Shown here: one piece after another, positions 1 to 11,645 of the stretch | How positions within the stretch are numbered: position 1 is the stretch's first letter | Layout of the letters: the number at the start of each line of letters is the position of its first letter | Assembly (NCBI GenBank): GCA_963556255.1 | Contig: OY744609.1 | Span: 22,482,776 to 22,546,775 of the forward strand | Direction: 5' to 3' | From: Allolobophora icterica | Lineage: Eukaryota; Annelida; Clitellata; Crassiclitellata; Lumbricidae | Length of the DNA: 64,000 nt | Notes under the pieces: model-generated | The model's database searches: none | Seen by the model: the letters and a program-made list of their open reading frames with translations, nothing else | Told to the model about the DNA's origin: nothing | Translations under genes and position numbers: made by a program

Positions 1-650
<650 letters not shown>

Positions 651-664
651 TTCCCTCCGCCCTC
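651..664 (-). other. Polypurine tract of the LTR element
   Basis: The minus strand reads GAGGGCGGAGGGAA immediately before the 3' LTR, which is the expected position and composition for the plus-strand primer of an LTR retrotransposon. Confidence 0.8.
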
Positions 665-844
665 AGATGATGACACGTCTTCAGCACCATCTCGAACGGG
701 TCATCACGATCAAGCCGGGCCTCCAGACTCCATCTCGACACAGCATATACAAACAAAACAAAACACACCAGTTAGTCAATTTATTTATACAATTTGCGGG
801 CTCGATCCTTGTGTGTCGGGCCATTCCCCCCTTCACCATCCGAG

Positions 845-3800
845 TCACAACCGAGAGAGGAAATCAGCCACCGTGTTCTGACGTCCAGGACGACACCGAA
901 AGTCCACGTTAAACTCTTGCAATGCTAACGCCCAACGAGTCAGTTTCGCACTCTTAGGGCTTGCATCTGTGAGATAAGACAAAGGATTATGATCTGAATA
1001 AATGATTATCTTTGATAAGAATATCCATGACTTGAATCGTTTAAGTGCCCAAATTACTACGAAAGCCTCTCTCTCAATTGTAGACCAATGCATCGTTACG
1101 CGGTGCTTGCTTTCCGCCGTCTCCAGCTGCTCCTTCAGCTCTTTACAGCGTTTCTCGCTCACCTGCTTTGTGGCCTTGCTGCTTCCGACGGCTTCCTCGA
1201 CTCTCTGCTCCATCAGCTTCTCCAGTTTCTGTAGCTCGTCCGATTTCGTTCTCAGACTGTCTTCCAGGTCATCCACTTTGGAAACGAGGGTCGTCACCTG
1301 AGCCGACTTCTCGTCCAACTGCCTGTCGAGAGCTGTGGTCTGCATTGTAGCCCTGCGAAGGGCTCTTTCGGTCATCGCAGCCTTTACTGATTGCTCATGC
1401 ATGTCTCTTTGAAGGTCGTCTATCTGAGAATTCCGTTGGGTCAGCTGCGCTCCAAGCGAGACCTTGACCACTTCCAGGTCAGCGATTTTCCTCTCGAGGG
1501 TGGCAATCAGCGCCGTCTGTTGCTGTCGCTCCTCTTCCAGCTTCTGCATCGATCCTTCCCAGTTATCCATGCTCATCCTACTTTCGAACTGGAATACTCC
1601 TCCCAAGTCTTCAGTTTCACACAGCGTACCATTTAATACTTGACTGCCATCATTGTTATTATCATTCACATTCTTCCGCCGTAGCTGCTGCAATTCCTTT
1701 TCTGCCAGAGCAAGCTTTGACCTCAGTTCTTCTACAACAGCCGCATTTTCCAGCTGTCTACCACCAGCTTCCGTGCCCTCGGGTAAAACAACACGCTGCA
1801 TAGTGCCAGCCTCACTTCTGTCACATGACTTTAAACTTGTAACGATATTGCTTTGCAACTTCTGTGCAAGCGATTCCAGGTCGGCCAACTGCATCCGATT
1901 CTCTCTGAGCTCCATTTCGTAGGATTTCATCTTCTGGCTTTTCTCTTCCAAACTGGTTTTCAGATCCTGATTTTCGTTCTTCAGCTGCTCACAGCATTTC
2001 AGATCTGCCTCCATCTTCTCAATCTGTGGAGCACAGTCTCTGAGCTGAGCGAGCAGCTCCGAGTTCTGTGTCTCAGCCGACTGACGTAAACTCCGTTCTG
2101 TGACAACCTCCGCTCTCAGCTGCTCCTGAGCATTTTGAAGGCTCTCAATCTCGAGACAACGTTTTACGAGATCGACCAGCAGCTTTTCTCGTTCGTCGTA
2201 TGAACTGCTCAGCTGATCCTCTGTAGAATGGAGTCGTGACTGAAGTCGATTCTGGAAGTCGACAAACGACTGACGCATCTGTTCCGCACCAGCTAGAGCC
2301 GTGTCACGATCGGCTTCAGCGCCTTTCTTAGAAGCCGATAAGTCGGTGAGTTCTTGTTTCAGAGACAACAGCATCTTTGTTTGATGTTGAATCAGAGAAT
2401 TGGATTCTATCAGCTGGAGACTGCAGTTTTTATATCGGTCCTCCCATTCTCTCCTTTCATTCTCCTTCCGGTCACCAGAGGTCTTCGCTTCCACAAGTCC
2501 TCTCCTCAGCTCCTCTTCTCTCAGCCGCTGATCTTCAGCCGACTCCTGCAGCGACTTCAGCTGACCGACCGTGCAGTGAAGTTCGAATCTCACCTTTTTA
2601 GAACTTGGTTTGGTCTGGCACTCCCTTGCCATATGACCCTTCTGATGACATAGGAAACAGAGACCCTTTACCTTGGCCTCCTCCTGAGACACCCTCGCAC
2701 CTATCTTGGCTTCACCCCTTATTTCCGGTTTGGGAGACTTGGGTTGAGCTGTCTGGTTATTGACTTGAACATGTGGTTGACCTCTCATCCAATTGTTATA
2801 CTTCGGTGTCGGATGACTACGGCATACTAAGTCATTCCCACCATCATGCGACGCTACATAAATGTCAGCCGCATTAGCTATGTCTTCACAGCTCAACCAC
2901 TCCTCTTTTTCTTGGGCCAAGATATAATCTAAACAAGCCTTCGACAAGGACTCCTTAAGCCGATCCGCAACCAATAAACTTACAAGTTTATCAAACTCAT
3001 CAGTTATCTTTCTACTTTTCAAATAATACATAAGAGCCACACGCAATTTGGATGAATAGATCGTAAATGATTCGTCCGATGCTTTGTGCAACGACCAAAA
3101 TCGGGCTCTAAGATTTGAAGGGCTTATCTTAAACTCCCTTAGCAAAAACTCCTTCAGGAATTTGTAGTCATGGAGCTGTGCCTCAGTAAGGCGCATGGTT
3201 AATGCCTTAGCTCTTTCACTTAAAATGGCTAGCAATAATTTTGCTCTAACATCTTCATCCACCTCATACACATTAAACAAACCATCCAAGTGATCAAAGA
3301 AACCTGGAATTTCTATAGGGTCGGAAGGAAATTTCCAAAGAATATTCTTGAGGGCATCACTATAACGCTTAGTACGACTTGCTAAAGAATCTCTAACATT
3401 TCGTTCTTCCTGCTTTTCCTTCCTCTCCCTTTCTTCTTTCTCTTTCCGTTCCTTCTTTTCTCTTTCTTCTTTCTCTTTCCGTTCCTTCTTTTCTTCCTCT
3501 CTCCTCTTTTCCTCCCTTTCTTCCTTCTCCTTCCGTTCCTCCCTTTCTCTTTCTTCCTTCTCCTTCCGTTCCTCCCTTTCTCTTTCTTCCTTCTCCTTCC
3601 GTTCCTCCCTTTCTCTTTCTTCCTTCTCCCTTTGTTCTTTCTTTTCTTCCTCTCTCCTCTTTTCCTCCCTTTCTTCCTTCTCCTTCCGTTCCTCCCTTTC
3701 TCTTTCTTCCTTCTCCTTCCGTTCCTCCCTTTCTCTTTCTTCCTTCTCCCTTTGTTCTTTCTTTTCTTCCTCTCTCCTCTTTTCCTCCCTTTCTTCCTTC

Positions 3801-4063
3801 TCCTTTTGTTCTTCATATTTACGGATTTCGAACTCCAGACGGCGCTTCTGCAGCTCGTAATCCACTCCTGTTGGAGATATTGGACTACCCTTAAATTCCT
3901 CTTCCTCTTTTCCAATCTCCATGGCCCATTCTTCCATTAATTGATTTCGATCCCATGACATAACATCATCTTCGTCCCTTCCTGCCTTCATAAGATACAC
4001 CCTAAGGCGCTCAGACGACATTTTGCGAATATTCGCTTGCATCTCTGTTGTCAACGCTTCCAT
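845..4063 (-). CDS. Gag - coiled coil - RNase H remnant fusion protein of the LTR element (1072 aa)
   Basis: One unbroken frame from ATG at 4063. Residues about 80-225 are a charged repeat of KEEREREERK-type units. About 240-440 is a Gag-like capsid region. About 467-480 is a CCHC zinc knuckle (C-x2-C-x4-H-x4-C, CFLCHQKGHMAREC), typical nucleic-acid-binding Gag. About 495-985 is almost pure heptad-rich coiled coil with no retroelement signature. About 990-1072 matches the C-terminal end of Ty3/gypsy RNase H (STIEREAF, YSDHNPLSYL, then the tether ending ADFLSRL). Protease, RT palm motifs and integrase are missing. The coiled coil looks like an intronless cDNA captured from a cellular gene. Its source is not identified. 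The frame is intact across both joins, so the fusion is probably translated as one polypeptide. Confidence 0.9.
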   Translation of the reverse strand: MEALTTEMQANIRKMSSERLRVYLMKAGRDEDDVMSWDRNQLMEEWAMEIGKEEEEFKGSPISPTGVDYELQKRRLEFEIRKYEEQKEKEEREEKRREEEKKEQREKEEREREERKEKEEREREERKEKEEREEKRREEEKKEQREKEEREREERKEKEEREREERKEKEEREREERKEKEEREEKRREEEKKERKEKEEREKKERKEKEERERKEKQEERNVRDSLASRTKRYSDALKNILWKFPSDPIEIPGFFDHLDGLFNVYEVDEDVRAKLLLAILSERAKALTMRLTEAQLHDYKFLKEFLLREFKISPSNLRARFWSLHKASDESFTIYSSKLRVALMYYLKSRKITDEFDKLVSLLVADRLKESLSKACLDYILAQEKEEWLSCEDIANAADIYVASHDGGNDLVCRSHPTPKYNNWMRGQPHVQVNNQTAQPKSPKPEIRGEAKIGARVSQEEAKVKGLCFLCHQKGHMARECQTKPSSKKVRFELHCTVGQLKSLQESAEDQRLREEELRRGLVEAKTSGDRKENERREWEDRYKNCSLQLIESNSLIQHQTKMLLSLKQELTDLSASKKGAEADRDTALAGAEQMRQSFVDFQNRLQSRLHSTEDQLSSSYDEREKLLVDLVKRCLEIESLQNAQEQLRAEVVTERSLRQSAETQNSELLAQLRDCAPQIEKMEADLKCCEQLKNENQDLKTSLEEKSQKMKSYEMELRENRMQLADLESLAQKLQSNIVTSLKSCDRSEAGTMQRVVLPEGTEAGGRQLENAAVVEELRSKLALAEKELQQLRRKNVNDNNNDGSQVLNGTLCETEDLGGVFQFESRMSMDNWEGSMQKLEEERQQQTALIATLERKIADLEVVKVSLGAQLTQRNSQIDDLQRDMHEQSVKAAMTERALRRATMQTTALDRQLDEKSAQVTTLVSKVDDLEDSLRTKSDELQKLEKLMEQRVEEAVGSSKATKQVSEKRCKELKEQLETAESKHRVTMHWSTIEREAFVVIWALKRFKSWIFLSKIIIYSDHNPLSYLTDASPKSAKLTRWALALQEFNVDFRCRPGRQNTVADFLSRL
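3395..3815 (-). repeat. In-frame purine-rich minisatellite in the Gag ORF
   Basis: The plus strand is a run of TTCCTTCTCCTTCCGTTCC-like units (about 30-90 bp, partly nested). It encodes the Glu/Lys/Arg-rich stretch at residues 80-225. Variable copy number is expected between element copies. Confidence 0.85.
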
Positions 4064-4564
4064 TTTTACAAACAGTCAGTCAACAACAATCAACAAAAAA
4101 AACAGACACCACGCGGCAAACCCGCCACACAAAAGGAAAATTCCACAACCCAAAGTGCAACTATGCAGTATCCAAAGAAGTACACTCGCCAAGTACGCAA
4201 GAACTATACAAGCTCACGCAAGTCTGGCCTCGATCACAACAATGGATCAAATTGCAAAGAAATAATCAGCAGATATTGAAAGAGAAATAATGGCTGCCTC
4301 CCACTCGGCTGCAACTCCACTCTCTTTTCTCCTTCTCAGCCACGACAACACCTAGGATCTTACCCGTATGTTGACTGCTGTCTTCTGCTGTCTCAGCCGA
4401 ACGACGCACTTCGTCCGTCCGACTGTCGTATGCCGATTCACCCGTCTCCCACGGTAGAAAGGCGTCTCGATCCGCTCGCTGTCTGGAACAGACCGTCTCT
4501 TGATCCTCCGGGTTGACTCCTTCCTCCGCCGGCTCGCGTCTTCTTCACCGGATCCAACACCGAT

Positions 4565-4583
4565 GATCCCGCCGCTGCCACCA
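4565..4583 (-). other. Primer binding site, tRNA-Leu-like
   Basis: Four bases inside the 5' LTR, the minus strand reads TGGTGGCAGCGGCGGGATC. From memory of eukaryotic tRNA-Leu(AAG) 3' ends (...CCCACCGCTGCCACCA) this pairs with a single mismatch. The TGG start and its position make it a standard PBS. Confidence 0.8.
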
Positions 4584-4587
4584 ATAA

Positions 4588-5019
4588 TGTCGCGGTCGAC
4601 TCCTTCGATCGCAACGACGAACCAACGAAGGAACTATTAAAAGATCTTTATTTAAAAATAAAGTCGATTAAGTGTAGAGTAAGTCAACTCGTCTATCAAA
4701 TATCACAATCGTAGACCGCACACAGGTTGGCTGGTCTCGATTGAACGTTATACGATCAAAGTTTCAACGTTTACAAATCTTCGTCAAAAGGCCCTTAATG
4801 TACATCAGGTCTATCTTATATAGAGTTCTCCCGGATTCCAGAACGTTCTGTGACGTCACTGTACTTTTCCCTGGAAAGTCCTACTGAACACGTATATCCT
4901 TGTTGCATGCACCGAATTAATGTTGACAGCTTGCTGCAGAATTTTCCGTGCGATGTAAACAAGCTTGTTGACGCGTCGGTTTTCTTCCCTTGATGCATGC
5001 ACCCGCGTAGACCGCGACA
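4588..5019 (-). repeat. 5' LTR (element orientation), 432 bp
   Basis: Same 432-bp sequence as 219-650, so the element is young. It is followed on the right by the resumed GTAT microsatellite and the second copy of the GTATG target duplication. Confidence 0.95.
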
Positions 5020-5112
5020 GTATGTATGTATGTATGTATGTATGTATGTATGTATGCATGTATGTAGGTATGTATGTATGTATGTATGTATGTATACATA
5101 TGTATGTATGCT
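5020..5112. repeat. (GTAT)n microsatellite, right part
   Basis: Continuation of the array at 98-218, separated from it by the retrotransposon. Confidence 0.9.
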
Positions 5113-5302
5113 ATCTTATATCTTTTGCTTTTCTATGATATCCTATCCTGTCCTACCCTATCTGATCAATACAGCATGAGTAAGGTAAGGTAAGTGCCTT
5201 ACCTATCCTATCCTTAATTACGTACCTTGTATTGATAAGAGATGAAGGCTATGGACTGAATGTTCATCAAACGATCCAATTAAGGCAACTTCGACGAAGA
5301 CG

Positions 5303-5545
5303 ACGACAATGATGATACTTTTGAAAATGGTGGCGCCGATGATGATAGTGATAAGGTTATTGTTGCTGTCTTTGATGACGACGATGGTGATGATGATTAT
5401 GATGATGATGATGACGACGATGATGATGATAAGAGGAGATGATAAGGGTGATGATAGTGATACGGATGTCGTTGCTGTCGATGATGATGATGATGACGAC
5501 GACGATGATGATGATGATGATGATGATGATGCTGATGATAACGAT
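5303..5545. repeat. (GAT/GAC)n-rich low-complexity tract
   Basis: Imperfect GATGAT and GACGAC triplets end about 35 bp before the CUB exon of gene A. The ORFs through it are repeat artefacts. Confidence 0.85.
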
Positions 5546-5579
5546 AAACGTTGTTGTTACCTGCACACGTGATAACTAG

Positions 5580-6017
5580 TTTTCATACCGGAAACGCTGG
5601 ACTGCGCGCCAACAAGACCATTTCCGTTTCCGGTCGATTCGCACTTCCTGTACGTCGCCAGTACCTTATATCCTTCCGTCGGATGTACTGGATCGGCGGA
5701 AGTCACTTGGACCGTCAGCGCCTTACCAGGTCAACGCATCCGGATCAGCCTACTGGATTTCAGCGTCGCCAATGCGTTGGATAACAGCTCCATGCATTCG
5801 TTGGTGGATGAGGCTTTTCCAGTGGAATGGGAGTGCCGTGTTCTGTACGGCGTCGTCAGCGATCCACTTGGCGGAAGTGGCAACAGGAGCGTCTGTGGCG
5901 GTCAGGGACCGAGAGAGAAACAGGTCTACGAAACACAGTCTAACCTTATTGACATCCGGTTGACGAGATCAAGGACCCTCCGGCCGCGAAGATCAACCTT
6001 CCTCCTCAAATTACAAG
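5580..6017 (+). CDS. Gene A exon: CUB-like domain
   Basis: The open frame of 145 codons starts one base short of a codon boundary, matching the phase of the exon at 1-97, and ends TTA CAA G before GTCCCA. After a 40-residue Cys/Pro linker (PETLDCAPTRP) comes a CUB-like fold: GCTGSAEVTWTVSALPGQR, RISLLDFSV, a third Cys in ECRVLYG, a fourth in SVCGGQG, then SNLIDIRL. The order Cys, W-x-I/V, G-Q-R-I, Cys...C-G-G is that of CUB domains. The acceptor (ACTAG) has a poor pyrimidine tract because triplet repeats precede it, so the exact start is less certain than the domain. Confidence 0.75.
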
Positions 6018-6174
6018 GTCCCAATCCAGTGTCTCATTCGCATTCAGACATTGTATAGCGCCATTAACTTATGAACGTCATCGACATCCTGTCTAGTTTT
6101 GATCAATCTCCCGAATTCGGTATAAGCAACATCAAAAGGCTTTAACATAATGTAACCTCACCTGACCTTAGCTG

Positions 6175-6712
6175 ACCTCACCCTCATCCCATCCCCTTCC
6201 ATTTCAACTCATCTCGTCTCATCCTCTTATTTTCTAACCTATCTTATTCAATCTCATCCCATACCATCTCATCCTATCTCATCTCATCCCATCCATCCCA
6301 TCCTATCTCATCTCATCCCATACCATCTCATCCTCTCTCATCCCATCCCATCCCATCCTATCTCATCTCATCCCATACCATCCCATACCATCTCATCCTC
6401 TCTCATCCCATCCCATCCTATCTCATCTCATCCCATACCATCTCATCCTATCTCATCTCATCCCATTCATCCCATCCTATCTCATCTCATCCCATACCAT
6501 CCTATCTAATCTCATCCCATACCATCTCATCCTCTCTCATCCCATCCCATCCTATCTCATCTCATCCCATACCATCCCATCCTCTCTCATCCCATCCCAT
6601 CCTATCTCATCCCATCCCATCCTATATCATCTCATCCCATACCATCCCATCTCATCCTCTCTCATCCCATCTCATCCTCTCTCATCCCATCCTATCTAAT
6701 CTCACCTCATGG
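6175..6712. repeat. (CATCC/TATCT)n low-complexity array
   Basis: More than 500 bp of shuffled pentamers such as CATCC, CATCT and TATCT, with longer internal duplications. No coding potential. It lies in the intron between the CUB and sushi exons. Confidence 0.9.
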
Positions 6713-6900
6713 AACACGGTAGGCGATTGGTTGGAACTTGGAGCGCTCGTCTTGTAACGCGCAGAGTAGGCCTACAGGTTCTGGATTTCCCTGAGACGGT
6801 TACTGTAGGAACACCGAGCAAGTCCCTCACTCGCAATTGCTCAGCGCAATGGTTTTATGCTTGGTCATTAAATAGTGGCGGTTAATAAATGCATAATAAC

Positions 6901-7074
<174 letters not shown>

Positions 7075-7971
7075 ATAATTTCATCGCATCCCATCTTGTC
7101 ATATCTTATCTTATCGTGTCCTATCTTGTTATATCCTGTCCCTTCTAATTGTATCTCATATATCCATCAGGTCCTGTCCTGCTCTACTCTATCTTACATT
7201 ATCTCATATTATGTCCCTTGATCTCATCAAATCCCATCCCATCCTAGTCCATGATATCATATCGTATCGTATATCATATTATATCCTATCTCTTATAATA
7301 ATTCCCCAGCTCTGTGTATACATCTGTCGTAAGATAAACGCTGTGACTCATGCTGCTTCAGAGGCCGTAGGACGACGCCAGTCGATGCAAATGTCGAAAG
7401 CCCGATGCATCGACTGGAGTCGCATATGCTGCTTCAGTGGCCGTAGACCGACTGCAGTCGATTAGTGGCTGCAGTCGATGCATCGGGCGAACGACCTCAG
7501 GCGCCGAAATTCACTCCCGCCCTACCTCTACCTCTCCCTCCCTCTCACTCCTTCCCTCCATCCATTACCCTGTCACTGCCTCCATCTCTCCCTCCATCCC
7601 TCCCGGCATTAGTCCCTCAATATGGCACACGATCTGACGGCAGGGTGAGAGGAAGCATGGATTGGTCACGTTCAATACGCCTTACCTCTCCTTCTCCCAC
7701 CCCGTCATATATGACGGGTAATCATCTAGGGTCATATATAATATCTTGTCGTATCATATATCATATCACATCATATATCAGAGAGCGCCTCTGAGTAGCG
7801 TCCTTAAAAGGGTGCTAGTTAGATACTCGAATGAATGAATGAATGAATGAATATAATATCTTATCATATCATACCATATATCATATGACATAATATTCTC
7901 TCCTATATTTCCTTATTTTTTTTTTATCTCGCCCTCATATGACGTGTGTATGACGCCTGTGTGTCCTTCAG

Positions 7972-8133
7972 TCATCGGTTGTCATGACTTAGAGTCTCCC
8001 TCTGGTGGGTGGATGATCAGAGACGCGTCGAAAGCCATATTTGGCTGCAACAACTCATCACAGACATGGCGTCTGGACTGCTTTGACAACAGTTGGAGAG
8101 GAAACCGAGGCAACTGCACGTCTCCCTCCTCCG
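7972..8133 (+). CDS. Gene A exon: sushi/CCP-like module
   Basis: The acceptor TGTGTCCTTCAG is followed by 53 codons in the shared phase, ending TCC TCC G before GTAACT. The peptide has a sushi-like pattern: GCHDLESPSGGWMI, a third-strand Cys (IFGCNNSSQTWRLDC), W in DNSWRGNRGNC, and four cysteines in all. Sushi domains mediate protein-protein contacts in complement and adhesion proteins. Phase 1-1 makes it a classic shuffling exon. What follows is not seen. Confidence 0.75.
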
Positions 8134-10160
8134 GTAACTATACGCGACGTTAAAGAATATAATAATGTGCACGTGCAGCATAATTATGTGCATTTATAAA
8201 AATATTTACATCTAAATCGCTGCCTACCATCACAAGATAACCACACACATGGGCGTCCACAGGAATTTTTCTGGGATGGAGATTTTTGTATGGGGCAAAA
8301 TTTTGGTAGGGGGAGCAAAATGACGGGTTTGCATAGCTATTCATGAACACAGAACAGGTGACAACTTAAAAAATAAATAATGGTCAAGGACTTACCTAAA
8401 TAATTGCTTTTTTGCATTGAAAATCGTGTTGGGACTGTTATAAGAATCATAATAATCGAAAGATTTTACTTATGTAAAATATTTTCAAAATCCAGGGAGG
8501 GTAAATGCCCCCTTTCCCCTCTCCGAACGCCCATGACCATACGAACCACCGTGTAACAACTCTGTTGTCTCCCTTCCACATTTTTTAGCCCCAAATGATG
8601 TGATATAATGGTTCTTCTTTACACGGTAGCGCTCTTGACAGCCGACTTGACGCAGCGCTCGTGATGATCCGACAGACCACACGAGGATGTGTGTATTTAG
8701 CTGCTTAAACTCGTCAGCATGAGAATAATTGACGAAATATTAGGATACACGTGAGGCAGGTGACCGTGACAGGTATAGGAACTAGAGTAAAGTTTTAAAA
8801 TATAGGCCTATTCATTTGTACCTTTTTCAATGTATGGCCTATTATTTCCATTTTTGCCGTTATCGGTAGCATTCAACATTGACCTGTAAAGTTTAAATTC
8901 TTTGTGTGTTAGTAGGCCTATTGTTTGAGGAGAGTGCAAGCGTTAGAAAACATACTACCAAGGATCTTAGAGTCATGCTCTAAGATCTTTAAATTGATAC
9001 TACTATTGATACTATACGCTAACCAGTCTATATGGATGATTTATTCTCGTTTGGTTTTACTGTTTGCAGCAATAGTTTCGCCCGCTTCACTCGATGAAAG
9101 TCTTACGTCATCCATGGGTAGGGTGCTACGTCAATAACTAAATAGGCCTAATGTTATCAGATCCAAAACAATGTTAGGCCGGTGTCATGAACTCATGATA
9201 TAAAATGTCTCCCCCAAAACAGTCTCCCACAACTGGAATAGGCTAATAGCCTATCTCCTTCTGAAGAGGAAGATTGACGTAAAGTGTAAAGTGTTTGGAA
9301 AAGAAGTCTCCTCAATTGAAATGGAATTTCCCGTAGGCCTATCTACAATACCATTTAGGTCACCCCTCACTTGGCGGTATATAAATTAAACATCCAAACA
9401 TAATTCATTACAAAATTTACATTAAGCCTAGTAGGCCTACATATCCTGCACCTCCGTTCGCATTTCTGTGTGACTGCGCGCGTTAAAAATAATAGCAAAT
9501 AATAAGTCTAAATATATTATATAGACCCATTTAGCCTACAACGAATAGGCCTACTTAGCCTATTAGGCCTAAAGTCGCTTCGCGGAGGTGCAATGGGGCA
9601 GCTGCCGCCAACCTTGCTCAGGCTATAATTATATATCTATTAGCTTTCCTTGGCTCCTGTAGGCCCTAATACTTGTTTTGTGCAATAAAAAATCTCAAAT
9701 CCTCAATCATCAGTTAGATCTACGTAGATTGAATTTATTTGAGTCAATATGTAAAAAACTATAATAGCAATTAGGGCCTATATACTTGATTATCAATTTC
9801 TCATCTAATATTTGAAACTTATGGGCCTACTGACGCCAATATAGTTATTAGGTGTAATGTGGCGGACTGGTCACAGGTCTTGATTGTAGGTTTAATCAAT
9901 AATAGCTGTGTTGTTGACGCGGTATCTGGCGACGTAATGCATCAGCGGCCGATGCGTAAGTGGTAGCGCTTACGTGAAATAAAATGGCCAATATTTAAGT
10001 TTGAGCTTATTTTTGCCATTCTAGCGATTTAAATTATTAATTAGAATAATATTATACGCTTTCAGGTCCAATGAATAAGGCCTAAAGCTAGGGCGGCGCT
10101 TATTATCATAGGTTGATTTTGATATCTTAGACACCTGTATTTGAGAAGGTGTGCGTAGGC
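8134..10160. other. Non-coding, no gene recognised
   Basis: AT-rich, with many GGCCTA motifs. A short inverted pair, CATGGGCGT at 8248 and ACGCCCATG at 8527, brackets about 290 bp and may be a small mobile element. No exon continuing gene A was found here. Confidence 0.5.
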
Positions 10161-10163
10161 TAG

Positions 10164-10172
10164 TATATAAGG
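10164..10172 (+). promoter_or_regulatory. Candidate TATA box before the hairpin-array block
   Basis: TATATAAGG lies about 25-30 bp upstream of GTGTGGCGAGGG, at the point where composition shifts from AT-rich to GC-balanced, CpG-containing sequence. It may drive a long non-coding transcript or belong to a mobile element. No transcript evidence is available. Confidence 0.35.
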
Positions 10173-10486
10173 AACAAGCCACGGTATAGTGTGGCGAGGG
10201 ATAAGTAAAGACTGCCTCACGGTGTTTTGCTTATATCGTAGAGTGGCGATGTGTGCACTCTGCATGTACAGCGACACGGTGCTTTAGTGTCGTTGTTAAA
10301 CGGTTCGGTTACGAATGATTTTACGGACACGGCGTCCGGTACAAGGCTAATCAGTGCGCTCCCGAGTGACAGCCGCTCCAAACGCGGTCTGACCAGTGCT
10401 GGCAAAGCGTCGATCCAACGGAGTAAGGGCCCACTCTGTTGTAGATCGCGAGCAGTACCGAGTCTGATCATGGAAGGCTGTTTCGG

Positions 10487-11158
10487 GGAAAGACCGATCG
10501 TGAGAAATAAAGGCTCACAGGTCTGTATCGGTAAAGACGGGGAAGGACCCCGCAGATAAACAGGTCTGTGTCAAAAGACGGGGAAGCAGACCCCGTAGAT
10601 GTTCGTTTCGATATATACTGGAAAGACCGATCGTGAGAAATAAAGGCTCACAGGTCTGTATCGGTAAAGTCCGGGGAAGGCGACCCCGGCGGTTACGTTC
10701 GATAGATAGACGGGAAAGGTCCCGTCGGTGTCTGGTTCGCTGGTGACTGTTCGATAGTCCGGGGAAAGACCCCGGAGGTCCCGTTCGATAAAGACTGGGC
10801 AGCAGCCCCAGTCGGTGGCCGTTCAATAAAGTGTGGTGACATTTCGATACATACGCGGAAAGGCCCCGCTGTTGACCGTTTGATATACACGGGCAAAGAC
10901 CCGGTGGTAGCCGTCAGAGTTATACGGGCAAAGACCCGGTGTTGACCGTTAGAAATACACGGGCAAAGACCCGGTGGTAACCGTCAGATATACACGCGGG
11001 AAGACCCCGCTGGTGAGCGTCAGTGATACATGCGGAAAGACCGCGCTGGTGATCGTATGAGATACACGGGCAAAGACCCGGTGGTAGCCGTCTGAGAGAC
11101 AAGCGGAAAGGCTCCGCAGTTGACCGTGAGAGATACACGGGCAAAGACCCGGTGGTGA
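10487..11158 (+). repeat. Tandem array of short hairpins with varying, still complementary stems (block A)
   Basis: About 15 units of roughly 36-45 bp. Each unit is a GC stem with a 4-7 base purine-rich loop (AAGGA, AAAGA, CAAAGA), followed by a linker such as GGTGGTAACCGTCAGATATA. Stems seen include ACGGGG/CCCCGT, CCGGGG/CCCCGG, GACTGGG/CCCAGTC, GACGGGA/TCCCGTC, TCCGGGG/CCCCGGA, GCGGA/TCCGC and CGGG/CCCG. Both arms change together, which points to a selected RNA or DNA hairpin. A 50-bp segment is repeated exactly at 10487 and 10620. The array is non-coding in all frames I examined. Confidence 0.85.
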
Positions 11159-11169
11159 TAACTCAGTTA

Positions 11170-11645
11170 AAGTATCGTCCATAAAAAGCTGAGCAGTGCG
11201 ATCCCGAGTTACAGCAAAAACTAATCACTCTTGGGTGATGGATTGACCGCCGATTCGACAGGGCTGGGGCCCACCCTGCCGTTAGATCGCGAGCCGGTCT
11301 GAATCCCGATTGTGGAAGTTTAACAGGCTGAGTAAACCTCGGGGAGAGGCCGATCTTGACTAATACAGAAAACACAGGTCTTTATCGGTAAAGACGGAGA
11401 AGCAGGCCCGTTGGTGACCGCTCGACGTGTACCGGGAGAGATACCAGGTTGATTCCGTTCGAAAGTACGGGGAAGCAGACTCCGTTGGTGACATTCGATA
11501 AAGACGTGGCAAGACCCCGGTGGTTCCGTTCGATACACAGGTCTGTATGAAAACGGGGAAGGCAAGTCCCCGGTGGTGACAGTTCGATTTGTACGGGGAG
11601 GGTGACCCCGTTGGTTCCGTTCGATAACATCGGGCAACTTACCCG
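11170..11645 (+). repeat. Second hairpin block (block B), diverged duplicate of block A with its leader
   Basis: 11170-11390 resembles 10340-10535: GAGCAGTGCGATCCCGAG against AATCAGTGCGCTCCCGAG, a GGGCCCAC-C-CTG-GTTAGATCGCGAGC stretch, and CACAGGTCT-TATCGGTAAAG. More hairpins follow with linkers CCGTTCGATA, including GTACGGGGAGGGTGACCCC and ACGGGGAAGGCAAGTCCCC. The unit therefore has a higher-order repeat of leader plus hairpins. Confidence 0.7.

Noticed and set aside
3382..3915. 177-codon Lys/Arg-rich minus-strand ORF
   Set aside because: Alternative frame of the charged repeat within the Gag ORF.
8248..8535. Possible MITE with CATGGGCGT/ACGCCCATG ends
   Set aside because: Only 9 bp of inverted match and no clear target duplication; noted only within the intergenic entry.
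8925..9137. Hydrophobic + strand ORF as a transmembrane exon of gene A
   Set aside because: No acceptor in the right phase, and the sequence around it is AT-rich non-coding in character.
10251..10896. Several 60-120 codon ORFs in the hairpin block
   Set aside because: They overlap on both strands, follow the tandem repeats and share no family features.
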